Assembly: GCA_019510125.1 (NCBI GenBank)
Contig: JAEKKX010000004.1
Span: 62,001-126,000, forward strand
Reading direction: 5' to 3'
From: Lysobacterales bacterium
Lineage (GTDB): Bacteria; Pseudomonadota; Gammaproteobacteria; Xanthomonadales; Xanthomonadaceae
DNA: 64,000 nucleotides
A model generated the notes under the pieces. That model was not told the origin of the DNA and did not search any database. It saw only the letters and a list, made by a program, of their open reading frames with translations. Both the position numbers and the translations under genes were made by a program. Within the stretch, counting starts at the first letter, position 1, and each line of letters begins with the position of its first letter. Positions 50,488-60,045 of this stretch are shown here, in pieces.

Positions 50488-50997
50488 CCGCCCCCCTTCG
50501 ACCGAAATGGCATGCAGTCATTCGGCGTGACGCTCTGGCCAGGGCGGCAGGAAATCACCATAGTTGCGAGTCTAGTACATCTTCAAACGAAACACATTGA
50601 TTTTGGTCAAGCGCGATGCCGCACCTCTGGTCTGCGCTCGATTGATATGAATAGTCCTGTATTTGGACCATCCTCGAAGGGTATATCTGCTGGCGAACGT
50701 CTAAAGCCTGCCGCCGCGCTGCTTCAAGTGTCAGCCTTGACTCTCGGGAGAAGGGTCAGTGAATCGCAAACGCGCCAATCATCGCAGGCGCCTAACCAAG
50801 CCACATCAGTTTTCGCAAGGCGAACTCTAGAGTCTAGGCCGCGCTATAGACTCAATACTTTTGCTGCGTTGCGACTTGTATTAACTGCGAATGAACTTAG
50901 ATTTGGCGCGCTGCCCATACACGACGGACAGTATCGCCAAACATTCCCGCATCACTTTCATTACACATCATCCAACAAATTACGGAGAAGAACCACG
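50488..50997. other. Intergenic region, AT-rich relative to its neighbours
   Basis: About 510 bases between the divergent cus operon and the matrixin-like gene. From about 50560 to 50990 the base composition is clearly less GC-rich than the rest. It contains an FNR-like box (50597-50610). No gene is supportable, though one plus-strand frame stays open. A foreign insertion point is possible. Confidence 0.5.
50597..50610. promoter_or_regulatory. FNR/CRP-like box
   Basis: TTGAT-TTTG-GTCAA matches the FNR-type dyad TTGAT-N4-ATCAA with one mismatch. It lies 110 bases from the cus-operon start and 388 from the matrixin-like gene start. Regulation by an FNR/ANR-type protein is only suggested. Confidence 0.35.
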
Positions 50998-51789
50998 ATG
51001 AAAGCTCGAAGCATCTTGCGCAACGGAATTATTGCTGCAGCGGTCGCCACGACCTCGTTCGCGGCGTATGCAAGCCACAGTTGGAGCAACTACCACTGGG
51101 CACGCACCGGCAGCTCCTTCACCCTGAGGGTGATCGACAGCAACACCACGGACTGGGACGATGAGCTTTCGCGTGCGCTCTCGCAGTGGTCGCAATCCAC
51201 GAAGCTCGACATGGTCGTGAGCAGTTCGGATTCTTCGACCGCCACGCGCAGCAGCTGCCCCGCGCCTGCCGGAAAGATCCGTTCCTGCAATTACACTTAC
51301 GGCCAGAATGGCTGGCTTGGTCTCGCATCGATCAATCTCGACAGTCGTGGTCACATCTCCACCGGCACGTCCAAGATGAACGACAGCTATGCTTCCTCCT
51401 TCGCGAGCCAGAATCAGCGGTGGCACGTGATGTGTCAGGAGCTCGGTCATCTGCTCGGACTGAATCACACCAGCACGAACGGAACCTCACAGTCGACCTG
51501 CATGGATTACTCGCAATCGGCATCAAGCGTCTCGCCGAATTCCCACGACTACGCGCAGTTGGTCACGATCTACGGGCACACCGACAGCTACGCCAGCACG
51601 ACCAGTCTCGCGTCCACCGCGGTCAGCCCCCAGCAGTTGACGATGGCCGGCGGCAAGCCGCTCGGCATGCGCATCAGCTTCGGCGTGTTCGACGAAACCT
51701 GGGTCGCTCCGGACGGCCGCGGAGGTGTCTGGATTCACAAGGTGATCCTTGCGCCGGGCCATGAGCACACGGAACTGCTCGGCGACTGA
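50998..51789 (+). CDS. Secreted matrixin-like protein with Gln in place of the first zinc His
   Basis: 263 residues from the ATG at 50998, with GGAGAAG 8-14 bases upstream. A signal peptide (RNGIIAAAVATTSFAAYAS) is followed by a mature part with Cys residues and CQELGHLLGLNH at 146-157. This is the HExxHxxGxxH pattern of matrixins with Gln147 where the first His should be; Glu148, His151 and His157 are present. Similar QExGH proteins exist in Lysobacter, as far as I recall. It may be an atypical metalloprotease or a pseudo-enzyme. Confidence 0.7.
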   Translation: MKARSILRNGIIAAAVATTSFAAYASHSWSNYHWARTGSSFTLRVIDSNTTDWDDELSRALSQWSQSTKLDMVVSSSDSSTATRSSCPAPAGKIRSCNYTYGQNGWLGLASINLDSRGHISTGTSKMNDSYASSFASQNQRWHVMCQELGHLLGLNHTSTNGTSQSTCMDYSQSASSVSPNSHDYAQLVTIYGHTDSYASTTSLASTAVSPQQLTMAGGKPLGMRISFGVFDETWVAPDGRGGVWIHKVILAPGHEHTELLGD

Positions 51790-51849
51790 GCTGGTGGTTC
51801 AACGTTGCCCCCGACATGGCCATGCACTCTCCCGCATGGCATTGTCACC

Positions 51850-51876
51850 AACGCCGGGCGTTTTTCGCCCGGCGTT
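51850..51876. terminator. Bidirectional terminator hairpin
   Basis: AACGCCGGGCG and CGCCCGGCGTT form a perfect 11-base stem around a TTTTT loop, with weak T-tract (TTGTTCT) downstream. It lies between the convergent matrixin-like and nuclease-like genes. Confidence 0.75.
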
Positions 51877-51934
51877 GTTCTGAGGGAAATCCCGCACTCA
51901 ATGCTCAACCGGGTTCCGGCACTAGTGCAATCTA

Positions 51935-53209
51935 TCAACGCGATAGTTTGTGAGCGATCGATTCGATCCCTTTCAGCCCCGTCCCGAACCGGGCGATGGC
52001 CTCACGGTGGTACTTCAGTTGGCCGTAGGGCAGGTAACGCAGATTCAACTCGGCGACTCTGAGGAAGGCCGGACGGGAGAACTGTGAACGCACCTCGGCT
52101 TCGCGCGCATCCGGAGCGACGAGCACGTAGAGTCCAGCGGTATGCTCCGGAACGCCGAGAGCGAGATCGAGCATTCGAACAATCCCAGAGTAAATGCTGG
52201 TGCTGTGCTCGACCTCGAAGGCCGCTGCGATTCTCCCGCTCACGGTATCCACCCACATGACGTCGATCAGACGGACCGCTTCCGCAGCATGCTCCGTGAT
52301 CGACGACGGCAACTCCGTCAGGCACCCGTCGCAGAGCCTGCCGCCGGCATACTCCCGACTGCGATCGTTGCTTGCGATCCAGATGCCGTAACCCAGCGCT
52401 TGCCCCAGATCTCTCAGCCATCCCTGGACTTCGGTATGGGTATGATCGTTGTCTGCACGTTGCTGCATCGCGCGAGCTTCCGAGGCGCCGAGATTGCGAA
52501 TCGTGGACAACTGCTCCTCCCAACGTGCCTTGCCATCGTCGGTATTCGCCATGTCGGGAACCGGATAACGTCCGTTTCCCAAGTCGTATAGGAAACCTGC
52601 GATCGCGCCCATGTCGTTCGACAGCAGTGCGCGATGCTCCTGGTTGAGCGTCAGCATGCCTGCACGCATCGCGAGATACTCGTCCCACTTCCCAAGTTTG
52701 ACCTTGGCGCCCGTCAGCATGTTGTAGCCCTTCACGATGGCGGTATTGAAAGGCGGAACGATAGTCGGATGAAGGAAGTAGAGCAGGTTCGCGGCGGCCG
52801 GCCCGAGCCCCTTGATCCGACTGGAATCCAACTGCCGAATCGCGCGCAACACATCGGCTTCCTGGTTGCAGCAGGCACAGTCATGCAAGAAACGCGCGAA
52901 TGCGCGCTGGTTCTCCAGATTCTCGTAAATGTCGGGAATGCGCAGCTTAGGCTTCCATAGAAAGGCATGGTCCGCGCCCCGGAAAATCTGGCGCTGTTCG
53001 GCAACCGCCGCCACGACGGTTTCAAGGGACGATCCTCGATACAGGTTCCCGAAGCGACCCTCCTCGATCTCCTGCACGACAAGCTGCAGTCCCCGACGGA
53101 TCGATCGGAAATTCTTCAGCCGTTCCTCCCAGAGAAACCAACTGCGATAGGTGCCGCTTGGATCGTCGCGCCAAAGTTTGATCAATGATCCAATTGCGTT
53201 CCCTTCCAT
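51935..53209 (-). CDS. Probable restriction-type nuclease with HhH-like N-terminal half
   Basis: 424 residues. The N-terminal half has IKGLGPAAANLLYFLHPTIV and PPFNTAIVKGYNM, a helix-hairpin-helix plus adjacent acidic region like HhH-GPD glycosylase folds. The C-terminal half has LIDVMWVD and AAFEVEHSTSIYSGIVRM, a possible PD-(D/E)XK core in which the usual ExK is ExE. A CDGC pair precedes it. Not linked to a methyltransferase, so a lone nuclease or defence gene is possible. Function is inferred. Confidence 0.55.
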   Translation of the reverse strand: MEGNAIGSLIKLWRDDPSGTYRSWFLWEERLKNFRSIRRGLQLVVQEIEEGRFGNLYRGSSLETVVAAVAEQRQIFRGADHAFLWKPKLRIPDIYENLENQRAFARFLHDCACCNQEADVLRAIRQLDSSRIKGLGPAAANLLYFLHPTIVPPFNTAIVKGYNMLTGAKVKLGKWDEYLAMRAGMLTLNQEHRALLSNDMGAIAGFLYDLGNGRYPVPDMANTDDGKARWEEQLSTIRNLGASEARAMQQRADNDHTHTEVQGWLRDLGQALGYGIWIASNDRSREYAGGRLCDGCLTELPSSITEHAAEAVRLIDVMWVDTVSGRIAAAFEVEHSTSIYSGIVRMLDLALGVPEHTAGLYVLVAPDAREAEVRSQFSRPAFLRVAELNLRYLPYGQLKYHREAIARFGTGLKGIESIAHKLSR

Positions 53210-53221
53210 GGTGCCTCCATC

Positions 53222-53593
53222 TCATTTGCCGTCGAGAATGACCACGCCTGTCATCGCGCAGTCCATAACAGGCTCGGGCGAGCCGAACTGCTCGACATCG
53301 CTGATGGAAAGGGTAGCACCGGAAATTTCGCCTTTGACGCGGACATAGACCGGATTGCCTTCGATCAGTCCGAAAGCGCCCGCCTTTTCCCTCAGTTTTG
53401 ACGGTCCTGATATCCGCAGAGTTTCGTTTCGCCCACACCTCTGCAGCGTGGCCTGCCCAGCATGCTCGATATACCATCCCGTGATCGACGCATCTTCACC
53501 GGACCCATTCGATTCCGGGCGATTCGGGGTGCAACCAGCCTGGGCGGATGATATCAGGAGAATCGCCACTATCGATTCTGAAGACATGCTCAT
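53222..53593 (-). CDS. Putative small lipoprotein
   Basis: 123 residues. A short hydrophobic N-terminus ending in SAQAGC fits a lipoprotein signal, followed by a beta-rich domain (ITGWYIEHAGQATLQRCGRN, later GNPVYVRVKGEISGATLSIS) that resembles NlpE- or lysozyme-inhibitor-type lipoproteins. The start overlaps the previous stop by 4 bases. Family assignment is uncertain. Confidence 0.5.
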   Translation of the reverse strand: MSMSSESIVAILLISSAQAGCTPNRPESNGSGEDASITGWYIEHAGQATLQRCGRNETLRISGPSKLREKAGAFGLIEGNPVYVRVKGEISGATLSISDVEQFGSPEPVMDCAMTGVVILDGK

Positions 53594-54063
53594 GGCGTCA
53601 CCGGCGGTTTCGGTTTTGGGGTGCGCGACGAACTGTGCATCGAAACGATGCGCCAGTCGCCATCGGTCTTCTTCAGCACGCTCGTCGCCACCCCCTGTCT
53701 TTCGATGACGTCGGGCTTGCCTTTCAGGCGAATCGTGTAGCGATACGTCTCGGTGGCCAGCGCTATCCCTCCCTCGATGCGAACCGCAACGCGGTAGTCG
53801 GAAAACGAGAAGGACTCGAAATGTCCGAGCTCGGGACCGATATGGTGATCCCGGTAGTCCGCGTAGCTGCCTTCGACCTTGCCGGATTCGACTACTTCGT
53901 TGTCGGACGCGAACAGCCGCTCAACGCCGGACAGGTCGCGCCGTTCCAGCGCCTGCTTATAGCTTTCCAAAACAACCTTGACGGCAGCGTCGTCGCCGAC
54001 TTCGCCGATCGCCATAGCAGGCATGGCGAACAGCGCAGTTACCAGCAGAAATTCTTTCAGCAT
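53590..54063 (-). CDS. Secreted SnoaL/DUF4440-like protein
   Basis: 157 residues from the ATG at 54063, with a signal peptide (EFLLVTALFAMPAMA). The NTF2-like fold is visible as ALERRDLSGVERLFASDNEV and the end WRIVSMHSSSR. It is a paralogue of the protein at 58589-59113. Both lie in the copper island; the substrate is unknown. Confidence 0.7.
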   Translation of the reverse strand: MLKEFLLVTALFAMPAMAIGEVGDDAAVKVVLESYKQALERRDLSGVERLFASDNEVVESGKVEGSYADYRDHHIGPELGHFESFSFSDYRVAVRIEGGIALATETYRYTIRLKGKPDVIERQGVATSVLKKTDGDWRIVSMHSSSRTPKPKPPVTP

Positions 54064-54249
54064 GACCGTGTTCCCTTGAGAAGTTGGAGATCGTATGAGG
54101 CGGCACCAGGCGAGCATTTGCGCCGCAATGGCGGAATTGTGCGGAGAAAGGCCAGGCCGTCCCGCAACTGCAGGCGCATCGAGCGCATAACGCACTTCGG
54201 AAGCGACCCGTGCTTTCCTTGACGCCTTAGCGAAACTGTTGCGGATCAT

Positions 54250-54723
54250 TCAGGGCGCTTTCTCGAGAAGTTCCTTCATTTGCGCTATTTCGGAGCGCTG
54301 AGATTGGACGATGTCGTCGCACAGGCGCTGCAATGCCGGATCGCTCAGGCGGTTCTGCTCGCACATCAAGACCGCGCCGGCATGATGCGGGATCATGGAA
54401 CGGATGAATTGCCGGTCGTTCACCGCCGCTTGCTCCCGAATTCCGAACCAGCAGGCCGCCATGAAGATCAAGGCGCCGATCGCGAGCAGCAGGTTCCATC
54501 TGCGATTCGGATACATCTTCGCCATCAGCAGAAGCTCGATGACCAGCATGGGCGCTGCCATCAGGCCAGCCATGTAGAACTGGTTGATGTTGCCGTAGAC
54601 GTTGGCCCAACGATCGACCATCGCGTACATCAACGCATACATCGCCAGGAACGAAAGAGCCATCATGGCCAGCAGGCGTCCGTAGTGACCGCCGCTATGC
54701 ATGGAATGCGAATGCTTGGACAT
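54250..54723 (-). CDS. DUF305 membrane protein
   Basis: 157 residues. Three membrane segments (LLAMMALSFLAMYALMYAMV, LMAAPMLVIELLLMA, LLLAIGALIFMAACWFGI) are followed by FIRSMIPHHAGAVLMCEQ, the DUF305 signature with PHH and a Met/Cys that may bind copper. The N-terminus is His-rich. Fits the copper island. Confidence 0.85.
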   Translation of the reverse strand: MSKHSHSMHSGGHYGRLLAMMALSFLAMYALMYAMVDRWANVYGNINQFYMAGLMAAPMLVIELLLMAKMYPNRRWNLLLAIGALIFMAACWFGIREQAAVNDRQFIRSMIPHHAGAVLMCEQNRLSDPALQRLCDDIVQSQRSEIAQMKELLEKAP

Positions 54724-54792
54724 TTCAGACCTCCTTGAAAATCAGATCACGAGAGCGAAGGAGCGCATACAGCGCCCCTTCGCAACCGAGAG

Positions 54793-55107
54793 TCACATCG
54801 CCTTGCCAGCTGCGAACTCGGTCGGGCTCAAGGTGCCATTCTTGTCGGCGTCGAGCATGCCGAAATGCGGTCCGAGCTTGTGCTTGGACAGTTCCGCCTT
54901 GGACAGCTTGCCGTCCTTGTTGGCATCCAGCGTTGCGAACTCGCCGACTTTGTCATCCGGCTTGTCATGGTGGCCATCCATCTTGCCGTGGTCCATGTGA
55001 CCGGTGGTGGGTTTTGGGGTCGAAGGCGGCGTGCTCGGGCCGGCGGCCGAGGCCGTAGCTGCGAACAGGGAAAGCGCGAGCAGGGAGGCTGTTGCAAGAT
55101 GTTTCAT
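54793..55107 (-). CDS. Secreted EF-hand protein
   Basis: 104 residues with a signal peptide and a His-rich linker (TTGHMDHGKMDGHHDKPDD). Two EF-hand loops follow (DANKDGKLSKAE and DADKNGTLSPTE). The linker may bind copper and the hands calcium. Lies 29 bases after the P-ATPase gene. Confidence 0.88.
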   Translation of the reverse strand: MKHLATASLLALSLFAATASAAGPSTPPSTPKPTTGHMDHGKMDGHHDKPDDKVGEFATLDANKDGKLSKAELSKHKLGPHFGMLDADKNGTLSPTEFAAGKAM

Positions 55108-55136
55108 GGGGGATCTCCTATAAGGATAATGAGCCG

Positions 55137-57569
55137 TCAATGCCCGGACGCGCCGCGCACCGGCTCGGCATGGCGGACGTCGGATGGGTGAAGGTCGGGC
55201 ACCGCCGTTCGCGCCAATCGCAGCGCATTGGCGACCACGGAGACCGAACTCAGGCTCATGGCGAGCGCGGCGATCATGGGACTGAGCAGCAGGCCGAAGA
55301 TCGGATAAAGCACGCCCGCGGCGATCGGAACGCCGATGGCGTTGTAGATGAAGGCGAAGGCAAGGTTCTGTTTCATGTTGGCCACAGTCGAGTTGGAAAT
55401 CGCTCGTGCCTGAACGATCCGACGCAGGTCGCCTTTCACAAGCGTGATCTGCGCGCTGGACATCGCCACATCGGTACCTGTACCCATCGCGATGCCGACA
55501 TCGGCCGCCGCGAGCGCCGGAGCGTCGTTGATGCCGTCGCCCGCCATCGCCACGCGACGACCTTGGGCGCGCAGTTGCTGCACCAGTTCGGCCTTGTCCT
55601 GCGGGCGCACACCGCCGCGGACGTCCTCGATACCGAGTTCGCGCCCGACGGCCTCTGCCGTGGCCTGCGCATCGCCAGACGCCATCACCAGGCGCAGGCC
55701 GTCGGCGCGCAAGGCATTCAGTGCGGCGAGCGTTGTCGGCTTGATCGAGTCGGCCACGGCGATCGCGCCCGCCAATCGCCCGTCGACCGCGAGATACATC
55801 ACGCTGGCGCCCTGTGCGCGCAGATGTTCGGCGCTGCTTCGCACGGCTGCGATGTCCGCACCGATCGACGTCATCAGCGCTTGATTGCCCAGCGCGACAT
55901 CCCGCCCGTCGATGCGACCGCGCATGCCTTGGCCCGTGATCGAATCGAAGTCCGCAGCGGTCGAGAGCGGCAGTTCCCGACGCCTGGCCTCGGCGAGGAT
56001 CGCCTCCGCCAAGGGATGTTCGCTGCCCTGTTCCAGACTCCCGGCGAGACGCAGCAGTTCGTCGGAATCGAAGCCCTCGGCCGAAATGGTGTCGCGGAAT
56101 GCGGGCTTGCCTTCGGTCAGTGTCCCGGTTTTGTCGACGATGAGGGTATCGATGGTGCGCAGTTGTTCGATCGCTTGCGCATCGCGGAACAGCACGCCCG
56201 CCTGGGCGGCGCGGCCAGTAGCCACCATGATCGACATGGGCGTCGCCAACCCCAGCGCGCATGGGCAGGCGATGATCAATACCGAGACCGCGTTGAGCAC
56301 GGCATAGGTCCACGACGGTTCCGGACCGAACAGCCCCCAGCCGAAGAACGTCGCGAGGGCGATGCCGAACACTGCAAGGACGAACCAATAGGCGACCCGA
56401 TCGGCCATTCGCTGCATAGGCGCCCGCGAGCGTTGCGCCTGCGCGACGAGTTGCACGATCTGCGCCAGCACGGTGCCCGATCCGACCTTCTCGGCGCGAA
56501 CGATCAGGCTGCCGGTCCCGTTGATGGTCGCGCCGATGACGCGCTCGCCCGGCACCTTTTCCACCGGAATCGGCTCACCGGTCAGCATCGACTCGTCGAT
56601 GCTCGTGCGCCCCTCCAGCACCATGCCGTCGACCGGCACCTTTTCGCCCGGCCGCACCCGCAGGCGATCGCCGACATGGACGTGCTCCAGCGGAATGTCC
56701 TCCTCGGCGCCGTCCTCGCGGACCCGGCGCGCGGTTTTCGGCGCCAAGCCCAGGAGAGCCTTGATCGCAGCCGAGGTTTTCGATCGCGCCCGCAGTTCGA
56801 GCAACTGGCCCAGCAAGGTCAACGACACGATGACCGCCGCGGCCTCGAAATACACGCCGACGCGGCCGTGCTCGCGGAACGATTCGGGAAAGAGGCCGGG
56901 GGCGATGGTGGCCACGACGCTGTAGCCGAAAGCCGCGGCCACACCGATGCCGATCAAGGTCCACATGTTGGGGCTGCGGTTTTGGACCGACTGCACGCAG
57001 CGTGCGAAGAAAGGCCACCCCGCCCACAGCACCACCGGTGTGCTGAGAACGAGCTCCAGCCACGTGCGCGTCCCGGTCGACAGTGCCTCAATGCGGTGAC
57101 CGAGCATGGCCAATGTCAGCACGATCACGGTCAGCGGCAGCGTCCACCAGAACCGGCGCGAGAAATCCCGCAGTTCCGGGTTCTCGTCCTCTTCCAGGCT
57201 CGGCATCTCGGGTTCCAGCGCCATGCCACAAATCGGGCAGATGCCAGGCCCGGGCTGGCGAATCTCCGGATGCATCGGACAGGTGTAGATCGCACCCTCG
57301 ATCGCATGAGATTTCTCCGCGACCGCAACCGATGTCTGCGAACGATACTTTTCCGGAGCGGCCAGAAACTTCTCGCGGCAACCGGCCGAGCAGAAGTGAT
57401 ATGCCATGCCTTCCAGTTCGGCATGATGCGGCGTTGCAGCAGGGTCGACCTGCATGCCGCACACCGGGTCGATGACCAAGCCCGTCGCGGTGGGAGGGGG
57501 CTTCGCGCAGCATGCGTGCGCTGTGGCGGATGGATGTTCGGGATGGTCGGTGTGATCGTGCGGTTTCAT
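55137..57569 (-). CDS. copA: Copper-exporting P1B-type ATPase CopA/CopZ-like, with YHS and heavy-metal domains
   Basis: 810 residues. The N-terminus carries a His-rich patch, a YHS domain ([20 protein letters not shown], then [10 protein letters not shown]) and a YTCPMHPEI heavy-metal-binding motif with CPICGM; no HMA domain is seen. The metal channel CPC is at residues 435-437 and the phosphorylation Asp in DKTGT is 479. Exports Cu(I) from the cytoplasm. Start overlaps the MerR-type gene by 4 bases. Confidence 0.93.
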   Translation of the reverse strand: MKPHDHTDHPEHPSATAHACCAKPPPTATGLVIDPVCGMQVDPAATPHHAELEGMAYHFCSAGCREKFLAAPEKYRSQTSVAVAEKSHAIEGAIYTCPMHPEIRQPGPGICPICGMALEPEMPSLEEDENPELRDFSRRFWWTLPLTVIVLTLAMLGHRIEALSTGTRTWLELVLSTPVVLWAGWPFFARCVQSVQNRSPNMWTLIGIGVAAAFGYSVVATIAPGLFPESFREHGRVGVYFEAAAVIVSLTLLGQLLELRARSKTSAAIKALLGLAPKTARRVREDGAEEDIPLEHVHVGDRLRVRPGEKVPVDGMVLEGRTSIDESMLTGEPIPVEKVPGERVIGATINGTGSLIVRAEKVGSGTVLAQIVQLVAQAQRSRAPMQRMADRVAYWFVLAVFGIALATFFGWGLFGPEPSWTYAVLNAVSVLIIACPCALGLATPMSIMVATGRAAQAGVLFRDAQAIEQLRTIDTLIVDKTGTLTEGKPAFRDTISAEGFDSDELLRLAGSLEQGSEHPLAEAILAEARRRELPLSTAADFDSITGQGMRGRIDGRDVALGNQALMTSIGADIAAVRSSAEHLRAQGASVMYLAVDGRLAGAIAVADSIKPTTLAALNALRADGLRLVMASGDAQATAEAVGRELGIEDVRGGVRPQDKAELVQQLRAQGRRVAMAGDGINDAPALAAADVGIAMGTGTDVAMSSAQITLVKGDLRRIVQARAISNSTVANMKQNLAFAFIYNAIGVPIAAGVLYPIFGLLLSPMIAALAMSLSSVSVVANALRLARTAVPDLHPSDVRHAEPVRGASGH

Positions 57570-57967
57570 GCGGGTTCCTCTGCGATGGCATTCAGGATTG
57601 GGCAGCGGGCCAAGGCGCCTTGACCGGGGCAGGCGTCGATCAAAGCGCCGAGCCCGTCGCGGATGCGGGTCAATTCGGCAATCTTGGCGTCGACATCGAC
57701 CAGTTTTTGCCGAGCCGCCGCCTTCATCGCGGCCATGTCGTCGTCCTTGCGGCTCGATAATGCGAGCAGATCGCGAACTTCCGGCAGCGTGAACCCCAAC
57801 GCTTTGGCGCGGCGAATGAAACGCAGACGCTGGATGTCGTCCTCGTCGTACATCCGGTAGCCGGACGACCGCCGCTGCGCCTGCGGCAGCAGCCCTTCGC
57901 GCTCGTAGTAACGCACCGTGTCGATGCCCACGCCCGTGCGTTTCGCCAGATCGCCGATTTTCATCAT
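57566..57967 (-). CDS. MerR-family copper-responsive regulator
   Basis: 133 residues from the ATG at 57967 (an ATG at 57964 is equally possible), with GAGGAG upstream. The HTH ([20 protein letters not shown]) and the C-terminal [10 protein letters not shown] (CX8C) fit the metal-sensing MerR group. Overlap with the P-ATPase gene makes it the first gene of that operon, and the operator at 57996-58027 lies directly upstream. Confidence 0.85.
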   Translation of the reverse strand: MMKIGDLAKRTGVGIDTVRYYEREGLLPQAQRRSSGYRMYDEDDIQRLRFIRRAKALGFTLPEVRDLLALSSRKDDDMAAMKAAARQKLVDVDAKIAELTRIRDGLGALIDACPGQGALARCPILNAIAEEPA

Positions 57968-57995
57968 GATCGCATGCTCCTCGTGACCCGACTCC

Positions 57996-58027
57996 AGTCT
58001 CGATCCTTGACCATGGTCCAGAGTCAA
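57996..58027 (-). promoter_or_regulatory. MerR-type promoter-operator of the P-ATPase operon
   Basis: Read on the minus strand, -35 TTGACT (58027-58022) is followed by the palindrome GACCATGGTC (58018-58009) and a weak -10 GAGACT (58001-57996) at 20 bases spacing, as in MerR-controlled promoters. It faces the regulator and P-ATPase genes. Confidence 0.6.
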
Positions 58028-58041
58028 GTCCCGATGCTTCT

Positions 58042-58578
58042 TCAGGAACCCGTTTTGCCGTGCCGGGAAAAAGGGGCCGTGCTCCCGTCAGGGTTCACCA
58101 TCTCCACGGTGTAGGGGTCGATCCGGCCGTCCGGCATTTCCATACCTGGGGAACCCGCTGGCATGCCCGGAAGCGTCAAGCCTTTTGCCGCAGGCCGTTC
58201 CGTCAGCAGCCGCTTGATGTCCTCCGCCGGCACGTGCCCTTCGATGAAATAACCGCCGACCTCAGCGGTATGGCACGAGCCCTTACCGTAGGGGACACCA
58301 ACGCGCGCCTTGACCGGGCCGATGTCGTCCTCGTTCCGGACTTCGACGGCAAAACCGGATCGGCGCAGATGTTCGACCCATGATCCGCAGCAGCCGCAAG
58401 ACGCGCTTTTATGGACGAGGATGCGAGGCATCGCGGTCGCTGCGGGAGCGGCCACGGATTCGTGCGCGTGCGGAGCGGCGGATGGCACGGCCACCGTTTC
58501 CGGTGGCCGTGCGCAGGCATTGAGCGCGAGGCTGGCCGCCAACGTACTCAAGACGAAAGAGTTGCGGTGCGTGCGCAT
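58042..58578 (-). CDS. DUF411 metal-binding lipoprotein
   Basis: 178 residues with a lipoprotein signal ([10 protein letters not shown]). The DUF411 domain has [20 protein letters not shown] with a CxCC site, and [20 protein letters not shown]. Related CopG-like proteins bind copper in the periplasm. Follows the DUF4440-like gene by 10 bases. Confidence 0.85.
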   Translation of the reverse strand: MRTHRNSFVLSTLAASLALNACARPPETVAVPSAAPHAHESVAAPAATAMPRILVHKSASCGCCGSWVEHLRRSGFAVEVRNEDDIGPVKARVGVPYGKGSCHTAEVGGYFIEGHVPAEDIKRLLTERPAAKGLTLPGMPAGSPGMEMPDGRIDPYTVEMVNPDGSTAPFSRHGKTGS

Positions 58579-58588
58579 TGTGGTTTCC

Positions 58589-59113
58589 TCAGCGCTTCGT
58601 TCGTGAAGACCAGTGAATGTGGACGATCCGCCATCCCTGCGGAGTGCGGTTGAGCACCATCGTTTCCGTGCTCAGCGTCGTCGTCGCCTTACCGTCCTTG
58701 GTCGCATGCAGTTCGCTTTCGGTGCCCACCCACGTCGTTTCTCCGCTGATGCGCGCGATGCGACGTTTGATCTGCTGATGCGCGCCTTTGAGGAAGGCCG
58801 CATCGGCGATCGCATGATGGCCCAGGTATTCATCGCGCGAGCGTTCGGCGCCGCCGCTCTCCAGAATCAGCACCGCCGGATCGAGCAGGTCGCCGACGGT
58901 CTTCAGATCGCCGGACGCGAGCGCCTTGCCGAACTGATCGACGATCTCCACGGCAGGCAGCGCGTCTTGCGGGACATCCATGGCAGATGCGGCCACGCCA
59001 GGTTTAGCGTGCTGTGCGTGCGCGTCGGGTTTGGTCTGCGCGAAAGCCTGTAACGAGAACGGAGCGATGAGAGCAGCGAGCAGCAGGGAGCGGGTCATCG
59101 TTTTGGTGTTCAT
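58589..59113 (-). CDS. Secreted SnoaL/DUF4440-like protein, paralogue 2
   Basis: 174 residues with a signal peptide. The NTF2-like domain (FGKALASGDLKTVGDLLDPA, then WVGTESELHATKDGKATTTL, end WRIVHIHWSSR) resembles the protein at 53590-54063. It lies between the cytochrome and DUF411 genes in the copper operon. Function unknown. Confidence 0.7.
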   Translation of the reverse strand: MNTKTMTRSLLLAALIAPFSLQAFAQTKPDAHAQHAKPGVAASAMDVPQDALPAVEIVDQFGKALASGDLKTVGDLLDPAVLILESGGAERSRDEYLGHHAIADAAFLKGAHQQIKRRIARISGETTWVGTESELHATKDGKATTTLSTETMVLNRTPQGWRIVHIHWSSRTKR

Positions 59114-59128
59114 GGTCGGGTTCCTTGG

Positions 59129-60040
59129 TCAATGCTGGTGATCGTCATGGCCATCGTTGGATGCTGGCTTGGAAGCAGGCGCTGGATGGGATTCGACTGT
59201 GCCGTCGGCATGCCGGTGCTCGACGGTGGCCGCGGCGGGCTTTGTCGCTGTCTTGGCGGATGTCGCCTTGTCCGAAGGCTTCGGGGCGTGATGGTCGGCC
59301 GGCGTGTTCGGACCGTGCGCGTGCGGCTTGCTTTCGGCGGCTTGACCGCTTCCCATGTCCATCCCGGCGTGGCTGCCGCTCGCGGGACTGTCGTCGTGCG
59401 GGGGCGTACCGGGGGGATGCGGATGCGCTGCCGATCCGGACGGCATGGCACCGCCGTGATCGTCCATCTCGCCGTCGTCATGCCCATGCGGCTCTGTTTC
59501 GCCGCCGCCGTGCGAATGTCCGCCGCTGCTCGCGACCAAGGCGGCGTATTGCGCTTCGTCGAGCTTTGGCAGTTCTTGCAGAAACGCGGCCATGTTCCAG
59601 ATGTAGTCGTCGCCCATGCTCTTGCCCCAAGCAGGCATGCCGCTGGCCTTGATGCCGTGCTTGATGACCCAGAAGGCCTCGGCAGCGGACACCCGTTCAC
59701 GTGTGAGATCCGGAGGCGCCGGGTACAGCCCCTTGCTCAGCTCGGTCGGCGCCATGCCCGGCGCAAGATGGCAACCGGTACACATCGCGTTGTAGTTCCC
59801 GGCACCCTGGCGGATGCGGGCAGGATCGTCCAAGCCGTCCGGAACCTGCAGCTTGGCGGCGCGTGCGGCAATGGAGCGATCCCGAGCGGTTTCGAGCATC
59901 GCGTAAACCGGACGGGTGTGCGGGTCGTCTGCGGCTACGTTGTAGACGCCCGCATACATCGCGGCGGCACCGCCGAAAAAAGCCAGTCCGATCAGGACGC
60001 TGACGACAAGAAATTTCCTTTTGTTCGTTTTCATGCTCAT
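59129..60040 (-). CDS. c-type cytochrome with His-rich C-terminus
   Basis: 303 residues from the ATG at 60040 (an ATG at 60034 also fits). A membrane anchor, a CTGCH haem site (NYNAMCTGCHLAPGM) and SGMPAWG with the likely axial Met are clear. The last 140 residues are dominated by His, Gly, Asp and Pro, suggesting copper or zinc binding. Four to five bases separate it from copB. Maybe part of copper-linked redox chemistry. Confidence 0.8.
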   Translation of the reverse strand: MSMKTNKRKFLVVSVLIGLAFFGGAAAMYAGVYNVAADDPHTRPVYAMLETARDRSIAARAAKLQVPDGLDDPARIRQGAGNYNAMCTGCHLAPGMAPTELSKGLYPAPPDLTRERVSAAEAFWVIKHGIKASGMPAWGKSMGDDYIWNMAAFLQELPKLDEAQYAALVASSGGHSHGGGETEPHGHDDGEMDDHGGAMPSGSAAHPHPPGTPPHDDSPASGSHAGMDMGSGQAAESKPHAHGPNTPADHHAPKPSDKATSAKTATKPAAATVEHRHADGTVESHPAPASKPASNDGHDDHQH

Positions 60041-60045
60041 GATCC

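Noticed and set aside
50512-50997. Longer start for the matrixin-like protein, adding 162 residues
   Set aside because: The added part lacks protein-like composition, and the ATG at 50998 has a good ribosome site and a signal peptide right after it.
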